Positions 1 to 7,540 of a stretch of DNA of 7,858 nt are shown in pieces (the first letter of the stretch is position 1; each line of letters begins with the position of its first letter). Origin of the DNA: CAYVGO01 sp964450725 (GTDB taxonomy: Bacteria; Bacteroidota; Bacteroidia; Bacteroidales; UBA932); the NCBI GenBank assembly GCA_964450725.1, contig CAYVGO010000075.1:1-7858 (forward strand), written 5' to 3'. The position numbers and the translations under genes are program-made. Under the pieces are notes generated by a model, which made no database searches, had not been told where the DNA came from, and saw only the letters and a list, made by a program, of their open reading frames with translations.

Positions 1-59
1 GTGATTTTTTTCATGTGTAAAATAAATTAAAAAATGATGAATTAAAATACAAAAAAAGT

Positions 60-78
60 ATGAGTTATGAACTATAAA
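60..78. repeat. 19-bp direct repeat, left copy
   Basis: The sequence atgagttatgaactataaa is identical to 7506-7524 and in the same orientation. It is followed by a similar but diverged atatgaaatgaag stretch. The two copies bracket the operon, at its downstream end here and upstream on the right. Confidence 0.75.
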
Positions 79-88
79 ATATGAAATG

Positions 89-111
89 AAGTACAGTGCC
101 GAAAAGTCGGT
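89..111 (-). repeat. Possible decayed relative of the 43-bp repeat
   Basis: On the plus strand this holds aagtac, six bases, then gaaaagtcggt. The minus strand of the 43-mer holds aagtac, thirteen bases, then gaaagtcggt. The shared words are in the same order, but the spacing differs. A small hairpin ccga-aaag-tcgg (99-110) is also present. The match is short and could be chance. Confidence 0.3.
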
Positions 112-128
112 AACAGATAACTTATGTT

Positions 129-163
129 TAAAAAACAGAGATTGCTTCGTCCTCGCAAAGACG
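129..163 (-). terminator. Possible weak terminator after GH30
   Basis: Read on the minus strand, the small hairpin of the left dispersed element is followed by ctctg and a run of six T (129-134). This is the only hairpin-plus-T-run I see downstream of the GH30 stop. The stem is only about 4 bp, so the call is weak and the element may only mimic a terminator. Confidence 0.25.
137..163 (-). repeat. Dispersed 'ttgcgagg...gaagcaatctct' element, left copy
   Basis: On the minus strand this reads cgtctttgcgagg then acgaagcaatctct. It matches the right copy at 7569-7602 apart from one early t/a change and a 7-8 base insertion in the right copy. It can fold weakly (ttgc 142-145 with gcaa 155-158, or cgtc 148-151 with gacg 160-163). 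As I recall, elements with 'cgtcattgcgagg' and 'gaagcaatctc' are common intergenic repeats in several bacterial phyla. It lies 26 bp downstream of the GH30 stop. Confidence 0.7.
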
Positions 164-189
164 TGATTTTTGTTTTTACCTTTTTACTT

Positions 190-1677
190 TCAATTCTGTT
201 TATTAAACCTCAATGAATTTACAGATTTGGGAAGTAAGTTACAGGTGATATTTTTGTCATTAGACCTAATGGTTATTTTTTCTTGTTGTTGTGTATCATT
301 CTGAATCACAAATCCTATAGATTTATCTGTATTTTCTGCGGCTACGCAATAAATTCCGGGTTTTGGATTAGCATTACAATCTATCCGTTGAGCATTGGGT
401 TTTATAACTTTTGACAGATGAGCCATAGTGTAATAATGACTATTTTTTCGCAGTGTAGCGTAATCTTTTGTACTGATGTCAATGCACCCAACACAAATAT
501 CACATCCTCCGGGTCTGTAAGGTCCGAATTTATCATCTAACAAAAAGTTCCACATCATAATTCCTTTAGAAAAGTTATTGAGAGTTCCGATAGCAATTTC
601 TCTCATGTTCCACATAAAGTCGTTTTTAAAAGTATATCCGCTACCCCACATACCTATTGACATTTCTGTAAAGTATAATGTTTTATCCGGATTGGCTTGG
701 TGAACATGTAGCATTTCAGCCTTCTCTCCTCCATAAGCATGGAATGCAGCACCATCAATATATTGTGATGCGTCATAGTCTTCATAGATTTTTGTAGGGT
801 ATCCAATTTGGTCTTTACAATCTTCTTTATGGCTGTCATAGTCATAATTATGGTCATAAATAATAATTTTAGTTTTCAAACCGGCAGATTTAAATTTAGG
901 ACCTAAAGCCCGCTTTACAAAGTCGCGCTGTTCTTGCCAAGTCATAAACAGTGATGCTGAGTTACCTCTGTTCAAAGGTTCATTTTGAATGGTTATGGCA
1001 TAAATCGGAAATCCCTCCTCTTCCATCGTCTCTATCCATCGTACAAAATAGGTCGCATAATCTTGATAGTGTTTTGGATTTAACTGTCCGCTTGTCCATG
1101 AGTTGTAAGCCACAGGATTTGCTAAACTTTCGATTTTCATCCATCGCGGAGGAGTCCACGGCGAACCCATAATTTTAATGTTAGGATTTATTTCTAAAAT
1201 TTCTGCCAATATTGGGAACAAATCTCTACGATCAAGTTCGTGAACATCAAAATTCTCAATACCCGGAGTATCACACCATGTAAATTCGTCCATCGAAAAG
1301 TCGGAACAACCGATAGAAATCCGAATAAAATTATAGCCCATGCCTTTTTCAACATCAAAAGTCTCGGATAATAACTGATGTCTGTTTTCGGGCGACATTT
1401 TCAACAGATTGTAGCACGTACTTCCGGTAATCGCAGCTCCAAAGCCGTCAATAGTCTGATATTTTTTTGCATTGTCAATGTAAATATTGAGTGAATTTTC
1501 GACCGGCAATGAATCATATTTCATGGCAACAGGTAAAAACAACGGAGATTGAGTCTCGGTTGTTGTATATAATTCTACTTGTGCTGATAAAATATCGGTG
1601 ATTGATGAGTTGTCAGAAGGCTTGCTGCTGCATTGATACAAAACAACAGCAGATATTATCAATAGTATATTTTTCAT
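190..1677 (-). CDS. GH30 family lipoprotein glycoside hydrolase, probable GH30_3 endo-beta-1,6-glucanase
   Basis: This is a retaining clan GH-A hydrolase of 495 residues. I chose the ATG at 1677 over the in-frame ATG at 1716. It gives a clean lipoprotein signal (MKNILLIISAVVLYQC, cysteine 16) and an ATGA overlap with the preceding gene; the longer form only adds 13 polar residues before the signal. Motifs in order are YQTIDGFGAAITGSTCYNLL (from about 73), IRISIGCSDFS (118-128), KIMGSPWTPPRWMK (168-181), TIQNEPLNRGNS (229-240) with acid/base E233, AAFHAYGG (310-317), and LYFTEMSIGMWG (334-345) with nucleophile E338. A short C-terminal beta domain starts near HYYTMAHLSKVIKPNAQRI (414-432). From memory, the segments TGSTCYNLL, CSDFS..E, CDTPGIENF and NEPLNRGNSASL closely resemble the BT3312-type GH30_3 enzymes that cut beta-1,6-glucan. 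Glucosylceramidase- or xylanase-type GH30 is less likely. The loop GGCDICVGC has three closely spaced cysteines (392, 395, 398). Lipidation and the SGBP neighbour suggest a surface endo-enzyme making oligosaccharides for the SusCD pair. Confidence 0.93.
   Translation of the reverse strand: MKNILLIISAVVLYQCSSKPSDNSSITDILSAQVELYTTTETQSPLFLPVAMKYDSLPVENSLNIYIDNAKKYQTIDGFGAAITGSTCYNLLKMSPENRHQLLSETFDVEKGMGYNFIRISIGCSDFSMDEFTWCDTPGIENFDVHELDRRDLFPILAEILEINPNIKIMGSPWTPPRWMKIESLANPVAYNSWTSGQLNPKHYQDYATYFVRWIETMEEEGFPIYAITIQNEPLNRGNSASLFMTWQEQRDFVKRALGPKFKSAGLKTKIIIYDHNYDYDSHKEDCKDQIGYPTKIYEDYDASQYIDGAAFHAYGGEKAEMLHVHQANPDKTLYFTEMSIGMWGSGYTFKNDFMWNMREIAIGTLNNFSKGIMMWNFLLDDKFGPYRPGGCDICVGCIDISTKDYATLRKNSHYYTMAHLSKVIKPNAQRIDCNANPKPGIYCVAAENTDKSIGFVIQNDTQQQEKITIRSNDKNITCNLLPKSVNSLRFNKQN
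1674..1677 (-). promoter_or_regulatory. ATGA stop/start overlap coupling SGBP and GH30 translation
   Basis: Read on the minus strand, ATG (1677-1675) of the GH30 gene overlaps TGA (1676-1674) of the SGBP gene. No Shine-Dalgarno is seen upstream, so ribosomes finishing the SGBP probably re-initiate here. This overlap also decides the GH30 start. Confidence 0.75.
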
Positions 1678-3023
1678 TGGTGTAAAGAGGTTAATAAGGT
1701 TGCTTCTAATGTCCAAGTTCCTTTTTCGCCACTAACATCTACTGTCAATAGGTAATATCCTGCGGTAAATCCTGTTCCTGCCATAATATTGTCGTTTCCG
1801 GTAAAAATTGTAGGATATGTCGAAAAATCAGCCGCTTTTATTTCTCCGCCCCAATCTCTATCTCCAAAAAATTTAAATTGAGCAGTATGCCAACTGTCTC
1901 CTGTACCGTCATGAAGCCATAGCGTAATTTGATATTTGTTATCGGCTATTTTGGGAACATAGTGATATGCCGGAAAAGTAGCAAGATCCCACCAAGAAGA
2001 AGTCATATCTTTTTGAAAATAGGGTAACGCCAGACCTTGTCCTGTCATCCAAAGAGCCTCCGGAAATGTAGCTTTAGGTTTTGTTACAAATAGATAATTC
2101 CACTCTTCAACATACACCACCTCATAAGTATCAGTTTCTCTAACAAATTTCAACTTTTCATCTGTATAAGTAAAAAAGTCGGGATTATAGGCTGTACCCA
2201 TCTCTGTAATTCCCTCAAAAGAGACCTCTTTATTTTGTTCTAAATTAATGTTTGCAACAAAGCATGCAGCCTTATCAAAATACTCTCCGTTTAATACCAA
2301 TGGCGTACCATTTAACTTAAAGGTTGGCATAGGGTCACCCGTAAAGGTCATCATAAACTTCTCTGTATCAAATAGAATTTGAGAAGGTTTTACGGTATAA
2401 TCTGTTTTCGCAATAAATTCTCCACCAACAACACCTGTAACAAGTCTATCACCTACAGCACTCCATTCTATCCCGGATAAATCAGCATTACTAAAAATCT
2501 TATATTTGAAACTATTTTTATAATAGTTTTTGGTCTCTGATTCATAAAGGAAAGAATTTGTAGTAGATTGTATTAACTTTACTATCACACTATCTTTTTC
2601 TTCATAGAGTAAATATAATGTATCTGCAAGCGCTGGTCGCTGTGCGTTGAAGATTTTAATCTGCTCTACTTCGCCACCTTCAATATTGATAGACTTAAAC
2701 TTCGCTGTAATTTGAATTCCATTAGTGGCCATTTCAGCAAAAGGCAAAGGAAATTTATGATTAATTTGTGCCGTGTTTCCTTTGGTGCGAAGATGTTCTT
2801 TATAAACAATACTTCCGGCATAAGATAATTCTATATAAAATGTCGAAAGTGGAGTTACAGCATCTTCTACTGCTGCCGTAACTGTCAATGAATCTCCGTA
2901 AACGGTGGTAATCGGTGGTTCAAAGATTAAGGATTGGATAACGGGTATGGAACACTTTTTATCTTCTGTGCATTGCAGGAAGAAGAAAGCAAGTAATGCT
3001 ATAAAAACAATATACTTTTTCAT
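1674..3023 (-). CDS. SusE-position surface glycan-binding lipoprotein (SGBP), putative
   Basis: This 449-residue lipoprotein occupies the position of SusE/SGBP genes, directly after SusD. The signal peptide MKKYIVFIALLAFFFLQC ends in a lipobox with cysteine 18. Acidic residues follow at once (TEDKK), compatible with the surface-export signal of Bacteroidota lipoproteins. Residues about 25-125 look like an Ig/PKD-like beta-sandwich (PVIQSLIFEPP, GDSLTVTAAVED). Middle beta-rich regions run from about 130 to 315. The C-terminal module (about 320-442) is rich in aromatics: LWMTGQGLALPYF, SSWWDLATFPAYHY, DSWHTAQFKFFGDRDWGG and ending GTWTLE. This layout recalls SusE/SusF-type binding modules, in which tryptophans stack on sugars. 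I see no catalytic motif. The architecture may match one of the Bacteroides DUF families found in such loci (DUF5121/DUF5125-like), but I could not check this. The stop codon overlaps the GH30 start, tying its expression to the enzyme. The binding role is inferred from position, lipidation and aromatics; sequence similarity to a characterised SGBP is not shown. Confidence 0.8.
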   Translation of the reverse strand: MKKYIVFIALLAFFFLQCTEDKKCSIPVIQSLIFEPPITTVYGDSLTVTAAVEDAVTPLSTFYIELSYAGSIVYKEHLRTKGNTAQINHKFPLPFAEMATNGIQITAKFKSINIEGGEVEQIKIFNAQRPALADTLYLLYEEKDSVIVKLIQSTTNSFLYESETKNYYKNSFKYKIFSNADLSGIEWSAVGDRLVTGVVGGEFIAKTDYTVKPSQILFDTEKFMMTFTGDPMPTFKLNGTPLVLNGEYFDKAACFVANINLEQNKEVSFEGITEMGTAYNPDFFTYTDEKLKFVRETDTYEVVYVEEWNYLFVTKPKATFPEALWMTGQGLALPYFQKDMTSSWWDLATFPAYHYVPKIADNKYQITLWLHDGTGDSWHTAQFKFFGDRDWGGEIKAADFSTYPTIFTGNDNIMAGTGFTAGYYLLTVDVSGEKGTWTLEATLLTSLHQ

Positions 3024-3040
3024 ACGTAAATATTTTTTAA

Positions 3041-4513
3041 TTAGTAACCTTGATTTTGGGTTAAGTTCGGGTTTTTGTCGATTTCAGATTGCGGTACGGG
3101 TAATACCAATCGATGTGAAGACAACTTACCACGATATACAAAATCGTTGGTTTTATCTTTCACCTTATCCATTATCTCTATGGTTTTACCATAGCGTAAC
3201 AAATCAAACCATCGATGACATTCAAAAGCAAGTTCCAACTGTCTTTCGAGTAGAATAATATCTAAAGCATTCTCTTTTGATGTCGCACTTTTTGCTGGTA
3301 ATCCTACCCTGTTTCTTATTTGATTGACCAATGTCATAGCAGTTGTAAAATCACCTTTTTGAGCATGGGCTTCCGCTTTAATCAATACAATGTCTGCCAG
3401 ACGTAATAAAATAATATTATTGGCATTATTTCTAATTTTATATTCAAACTTGTAATTATCGTTCGGCCAGTGTACATTCCAACTTACGATTCCTGTATAA
3501 ACAGTTTCAGCCAATCTGATATTGTCATTTTCAGATTCAAAATTAGTTATCAGTGCATGAGCAGGTGTACAAAATCGTTGCCAATCTAAAGTTCCGGTAG
3601 ATGTTTTAGCATAATCAAACAAAATCCATTCAGTCCAATTGCCGGCAGCGGCAGTGAAATCTACTTCTAACAATGACTCTGTAGAATGTTCATTGGTCAA
3701 ATCCCATAATTCACGAAAGGTGGGTGTTAATGTGTATCCTGCATCTATCACCTTCTGAGCAGCAGCAATGCAATTGTCGTATTCTTTGAGAGTAGCATAA
3801 ACTTTTGCTAATAAACCATTGACTGTTCCTTTAGTTACGATTGATTTATCTGATGAAAGTGGATTGGCATCTGCAACCGATTGCAAAGCATCCGTCAAGT
3901 CTTTAACAATTTGATTGTAAACTTCACTTTGTGCCGTCCTTGGCGGATATAATAGAGCGTGTACTTTTTCTACATTGTCGGCAGTAATCGTCGGTGCTTC
4001 TTCCAGTACTAAAGGAACATCTCCCCAATAGTTGGTCATTAAAAAATAAAAATAGGCTCTTAAGAATTTAGCCTCACCCACCATTCTGTTTTTCTCAACA
4101 ACAGAAAATGCCAGGTCAGTAATGTTAGGCACATGGGTAATGAAGGTGTTTGTTTTTGCTATCGCACCATACAAATATCCCCAATCTCTGGCAGTTACGG
4201 TATTTAATGCGTCATAGGTGTAATAATCCAAGTTAATTGTTGGAATATCATTTCCGCCGGCATAGGCATTGTCAGACAATGTTTCCTGTAATTGGAATTG
4301 ATCGAATTGAAAGTATTCTGACCTTAATTCCGTATAACAACTTTGCAGCAGTGTTACAGCCTGTTCTTTGGTAGTATATTTTACTCCTTCACCGTTATTC
4401 TGACCTTCTTGCGTAATTACCTCTTTGGTATAAACATCTAACGGTTCTTTATCTAAAGCCGAGCAACTTGATATAAGAGTAAATATTGATAAAAAATAAA
4501 GTATCTTTTTCAT
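3041..4513 (-). CDS. SusD/RagB-family outer-membrane glycan-binding lipoprotein
   Basis: This 490-residue protein is the SusD partner that caps the SusC barrel and delivers glycan to it. The start ATG at 4513 gives a lipoprotein signal (MKKILYFLSIFTLISSC) with the acylated cysteine at residue 17, followed by SALDKEPLD, typical of SusD N-termini. The N-terminal SusD-like part covers about residues 20-225 and contains the signature KFLRAYFYFLMTNYWGDVPL (149-168). The C-terminal RagB/SusD domain has LLRLADIVLIKAEAHAQKGD (369-388), LVNQIRNRVGLP (395-406), ERQLELAFECHRWFDLLRYG (423-442) and the canonical ending LVLPVPQSEIDKNPNLTQNQGY (469-490). The tetratricopeptide-like helices expected of the family lie in the usual places. 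Length is normal and I see no frameshift. It sits 20 bp after SusC and 17 bp before the next lipoprotein gene, so co-transcription is expected. Likely glycan-contact aromatics include W292, W296 and W311, but assigning them needs a structure. Confidence 0.97.
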   Translation of the reverse strand: MKKILYFLSIFTLISSCSALDKEPLDVYTKEVITQEGQNNGEGVKYTTKEQAVTLLQSCYTELRSEYFQFDQFQLQETLSDNAYAGGNDIPTINLDYYTYDALNTVTARDWGYLYGAIAKTNTFITHVPNITDLAFSVVEKNRMVGEAKFLRAYFYFLMTNYWGDVPLVLEEAPTITADNVEKVHALLYPPRTAQSEVYNQIVKDLTDALQSVADANPLSSDKSIVTKGTVNGLLAKVYATLKEYDNCIAAAQKVIDAGYTLTPTFRELWDLTNEHSTESLLEVDFTAAAGNWTEWILFDYAKTSTGTLDWQRFCTPAHALITNFESENDNIRLAETVYTGIVSWNVHWPNDNYKFEYKIRNNANNIILLRLADIVLIKAEAHAQKGDFTTAMTLVNQIRNRVGLPAKSATSKENALDIILLERQLELAFECHRWFDLLRYGKTIEIMDKVKDKTNDFVYRGKLSSHRLVLPVPQSEIDKNPNLTQNQGY

Positions 4514-4533
4514 AGTATGATGTAATTAAAGGT

Positions 4534-7455
4534 TTAAAATTCTAAGTTTACGCCAAAAATGAATGACCTGTTTTGCGGATATGTTCCGTAATCTACTCCT
4601 TGTACGATACCGCTTCCTTCAAAATTAACTTCAGGGTCATAGCCTGAATACTTGGTAAGAGTGAACAGATTGTTCATCGTGATGTAGGGTCGCAACTTAG
4701 ATATTCGTACTTTCTTGAACCAATTACCAGTAAAATTATAAGCTAATGTCAATGTTTTTAATCGTAAATAAGAACCATCTTCTACAAAGCGGGTAGAAGC
4801 TTTATTGTTCCATTGGTGGTCATTGGCTTTGGGCATCTCTGTTATTTGTCCCGGCCTTACCCAACGATCTAAAACTTTTGTACTTTGGTTTCTGAAATCA
4901 TACATACCTTCGGTTTCAATGCGAGAAGCATTAAAAATATCATTACCATAAGAACCTTGTAAAAATATAGACAAGTCAAATCTAAAGTAAGAAAAAGTAT
5001 TGGTCATTCCGAAAATAAATTTAGGCCATGGATTACCTATAAATACTCTGTCTGATGTTGTAATGTCGGGATTACCATCTTGATTGACATAAATCATCTT
5101 TCCTGTTTCGGGGTCAACATATTTTTCGGCAACATATCCGAAAAACGACCCTAACGGCTGCCCTTCAACCATACGTACAACATTAGTTTCATTGGCAGCA
5201 ATAAAACCGTAGTCATATACTTTGGATAACCCCAATCGTTTGACTTCATTTTTATTGAAGGAAATATTAAAATCTGTACTCCACTGAAAATCACTCACAA
5301 AATTTCTACTTCCAATCATCAATTCCAATCCCATATTACGCATTTCACCGTCATTACGGTCAAGGCCGGCTACCCCTGTAGTATTGGGTAGTGGTACCCA
5401 CAACAACAAATCTTTAGTATCTTTAATATAAGCATCAACAGCAATAGTCAATCGGGAGTTTAATATTGTGGCATCAATACCAATATTGGTTTGCATTGTA
5501 GTTTCCCATGTTAAATCTCTGTTTTCTAAGGTTTCACGACTCAGTGCCACCCCCGGATATTTCACTGCTTCAGTTGGTTCTACTCTGGTAACCTTATATT
5601 TTTCCTGCCATGCGTAAGCGCTTAAACCATTTTGGTTACCGTTAATACCCCAACCGGCTCTTATTTTTAAATCATTCACCACAGATTGCTGCTTCATGAA
5701 TGCTTCGTTAGAAATTCTCCATGCCGCTGATACCGAAGGAAAATAACCCCACTGTTTACCCGGAGCTAATTTTGAAGAAGCATCGGCTCTGAAATTAGCC
5801 GTCAATAAATATCTACTATCATAGTTATAACTCACTCTTGCTAAGAAAGAGAGCATGCTCCACTGTGAAGCAGAAGTATTGGTAGCCCATTTGTCAATTT
5901 GGTTGGCTAAATTGAGTGTAGACAGATTGGGATAGGGCAAATAATCAAAACCTCTGATATAACTACCTTCAGTTTTTTGTGTTTGAAAAGTGTGTCCTGC
6001 CAATGCCGACAACGTATGCTTACCCAAAGTTTGGTCATACATTAACAGGTTTTCATTTAATATCAACATATCGGCACTGCGACTGTCTGTTGATATTCCA
6101 TGTTCACTACGACCATACGCCGTAGCAATATTATCTAAAAATGTTTTTCCTATCCAGTTTTTATAATCAACAGCAATACTGCTTTTAGCCTTTAATCCCT
6201 TACATAACCTTACTTCAGCAAAAGCAGAACCCAATAAATAATTATTGATATTGGTAGAGTTATTTTCGGCAATGGCAGCAATAGGATGTACCCATTTATT
6301 CCCGTAGGTTCTATCGTCATATTGTCCTTTTTTGGTAGGGTCAGGATTCCAAATTTCCATATAAGGCGGAGTGTTAATAACCGATAAAATTACCCCTGCT
6401 CGAGAAGATGTTTTGTTATCAATACCCTTATTTTTATCCTCTGTATTAGAATAACTGACATTAGCACCGATTTTCAACCAGTCATAAATCTGGTTATCTA
6501 CATTAGAACGAAAATTATAACGCCTAAACTGTACTTGGTTAATCACCCCTACATCTTGTGTATAACCACCGGAAATAAAGTACTGTAATTTATCAGTACC
6601 ATTAGAAACAGAAAGTTGATAGTTCTGGGTTTGACCGGTTTTGAAAATTTCTTTATTCCAATTAGTATTTTGGGTTACATTATCGGGAATAGCCGTAGAG
6701 GTTGGTATTTCTTGTAACAAGGCTTTGTATTGGTCTATATTTAATGCTTCTATTGTATTTCCGATTTTGTGAACACCATAATAAGCATTAAACGCCACTC
6801 TGGCTCTACCTGCTTTTCCTCGCTTAGTTGTAATTAAAACAACACCATTCGCTGCCCTTGCTCCATAAATAGCAGCAGAAGAAGCATCTTTTAAAATCTG
6901 CATGGATTCTATATCGTCAGCACTCAGACTTTCGGTATTGGTTGTCGGTATTCCATCAATAATGTACAATGGGTCATTACCTGCTTGAACAGAGGTAGCC
7001 CCACGTACTCGTACTGTCAACTTTTCTCCGGGTTTACCGGATGGAGATGATACTAATACGCCCGCCACTTTTCCCTGTATTGCCTGAGCGGCAGAGACAA
7101 TAGGACGTTCGTTAATGTCTTTTGTTGAAACGGCTGACACAGCGGTTGTCAAATCGCCTTTTTTCACTGTTCCATACCCCACCACGACCACATCATCAAT
7201 CTGCTGAGCATCTTCTACAAGCACCACTTCCATATTATTGGCTGCGGCTACGGTTTGAGTAACATACCCTACGCTTGAAAATTCTAATGTTGATCCTGCG
7301 GCAGCATTAATAGTGAACTTACCGTCATTATCGGTAATTGACCCCGCNNNNNNNNNNNNNNNNNNNNNNNNNNNNNNNNNNNNNNNNNNNNNNNNNNNNN
7401 NNNNNNNNNNNNNNNNNNNNNNNNNNNNNNNAACATTGTTTCTTTTGTGTTTCAT
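4534..7455 (-). CDS. SusC/RagA-family TonB-dependent outer-membrane transporter (N-terminus interrupted by N gap)
   Basis: This is the outer-membrane beta-barrel that imports oligosaccharides, energised by TonB-ExbBD and lidded by the SusD partner encoded next. The reading frame is 973 codons, 28 of them unknown. After MKHKRNNV and the gap comes the end of a carboxypeptidase-regulatory-like domain (SITDNDGKFTI, then FSSVGYVTQ, about residues 39-80). A TonB-box-like stretch DDVVVVGYGT follows at about 87-96. The plug domain (about 97-215) carries the SusC/RagA hallmarks DPLYIIDGIPT (161-171) and MQILKDASSAAIYGARAANG (185-204). The rest is barrel, ending in NRSFIFGVNLEF with the terminal aromatic residue expected for BAM recognition. 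I see no STN domain, so no sign of sigma/anti-sigma signalling through this receptor. The signal peptide should lie in the gap but cannot be seen. The start is the ATG at 7455, with an A/T-only upstream region. It is the first gene of the operon, 20 bp before the SusD gene. Family assignment is near certain; the substrate is inferred from the GH30 neighbour. Confidence 0.97.
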   Translation of the reverse strand: MKHKRNNVXXXXXXXXXXXXXXXXXXXXXXXXXXXXAGSITDNDGKFTINAAAGSTLEFSSVGYVTQTVAAANNMEVVLVEDAQQIDDVVVVGYGTVKKGDLTTAVSAVSTKDINERPIVSAAQAIQGKVAGVLVSSPSGKPGEKLTVRVRGATSVQAGNDPLYIIDGIPTTNTESLSADDIESMQILKDASSAAIYGARAANGVVLITTKRGKAGRARVAFNAYYGVHKIGNTIEALNIDQYKALLQEIPTSTAIPDNVTQNTNWNKEIFKTGQTQNYQLSVSNGTDKLQYFISGGYTQDVGVINQVQFRRYNFRSNVDNQIYDWLKIGANVSYSNTEDKNKGIDNKTSSRAGVILSVINTPPYMEIWNPDPTKKGQYDDRTYGNKWVHPIAAIAENNSTNINNYLLGSAFAEVRLCKGLKAKSSIAVDYKNWIGKTFLDNIATAYGRSEHGISTDSRSADMLILNENLLMYDQTLGKHTLSALAGHTFQTQKTEGSYIRGFDYLPYPNLSTLNLANQIDKWATNTSASQWSMLSFLARVSYNYDSRYLLTANFRADASSKLAPGKQWGYFPSVSAAWRISNEAFMKQQSVVNDLKIRAGWGINGNQNGLSAYAWQEKYKVTRVEPTEAVKYPGVALSRETLENRDLTWETTMQTNIGIDATILNSRLTIAVDAYIKDTKDLLLWVPLPNTTGVAGLDRNDGEMRNMGLELMIGSRNFVSDFQWSTDFNISFNKNEVKRLGLSKVYDYGFIAANETNVVRMVEGQPLGSFFGYVAEKYVDPETGKMIYVNQDGNPDITTSDRVFIGNPWPKFIFGMTNTFSYFRFDLSIFLQGSYGNDIFNASRIETEGMYDFRNQSTKVLDRWVRPGQITEMPKANDHQWNNKASTRFVEDGSYLRLKTLTLAYNFTGNWFKKVRISKLRPYITMNNLFTLTKYSGYDPEVNFEGSGIVQGVDYGTYPQNRSFIFGVNLEF
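7348..7431. other. Assembly gap (84 N) inside the SusC N-terminus
   Basis: Eighty-four undetermined bases follow codon 8 of the SusC gene. The run equals exactly 28 codons, so the frame is nominally kept. Only 36 residues would precede AGSITDNDG. SusC proteins usually need a signal peptide of about 20-25 residues plus about 25-30 residues of the regulatory-like domain before that motif. The true missing length is therefore probably larger than 84. Confidence 0.95.
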
Positions 7456-7486
7456 AAAATAATAATGAATTTGTTAATAAAAAAAA

Positions 7487-7540
7487 CTGAACTGAACGAT
7501 GAATAATGAGTTATGAACTATAAACAATGAACTATGAACA
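7487..7540. repeat. Short-period degenerate GAAC/ATGAAC repeat in the SusC upstream region
   Basis: This stretch is built from repeated ctgaac, atgaa and tatgaac words (minus strand: gttcag and agttcat). It lies between the SusC start and the dispersed element. It contains the 19-bp sequence atgagttatgaactataaa at 7506-7524, which also occurs at 60-78. It could be a dispersed intergenic repeat or a set of direct repeats bound by a regulator. Its presence at the opposite, downstream end favours the first. Confidence 0.6.
7506..7524. repeat. 19-bp direct repeat, right copy
   Basis: Identical in sequence and orientation to 60-78. It lies inside the GAAC-rich stretch about 50 bp upstream of the SusC start codon. 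Confidence 0.75.

Larger units (their letters stand above)
1..189. other. Gene-free, A/T-rich left flank downstream of the operon
   Basis: No convincing reading frame is seen on either strand. The stretch holds the 19-bp direct repeat, the possible 43-mer relative, the dispersed element and its weak hairpin. Positions 1-58 are simple A/T-rich sequence with nothing recognisable. Confidence 0.7.
190..7455 (-). other. Polysaccharide utilization locus / operon (SusC-SusD-SGBP-GH30)
   Basis: Four same-strand genes are separated by 20 bp, 17 bp and -4 bp, with no room for internal promoters or terminators. SusC plus SusD plus an SGBP lipoprotein plus a lipidated glycoside hydrolase is the defining set of a Sus-like system. 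The GH30 points to beta-1,6-glucan as substrate. Neither a regulator nor an exo-acting beta-glucosidase (GH3) is present between the two repeat-rich flanks. Confidence 0.9.

Noticed and set aside
654..857. 67-codon reading frame on the minus strand
   Set aside because: It is out of frame within the GH30 gene, low in complexity (M/T/K-rich) and has no recognisable domain.
951..1172. 73-codon reading frame on the plus strand
   Set aside because: Antisense shadow of the conserved GH30 catalytic region, with no leader or domain.
1678..1716. Upstream ATG at 1716 as the GH30 start
   Set aside because: It would add 13 polar residues before a complete lipoprotein signal peptide. The ATG at 1677 gives both a proper signal and an ATGA overlap.
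2905..3258. 117-codon reading frame on the plus strand
   Set aside because: Antisense to the SGBP N-terminus and the SusD C-terminus, spanning both; its sequence is explained by the opposite strand.
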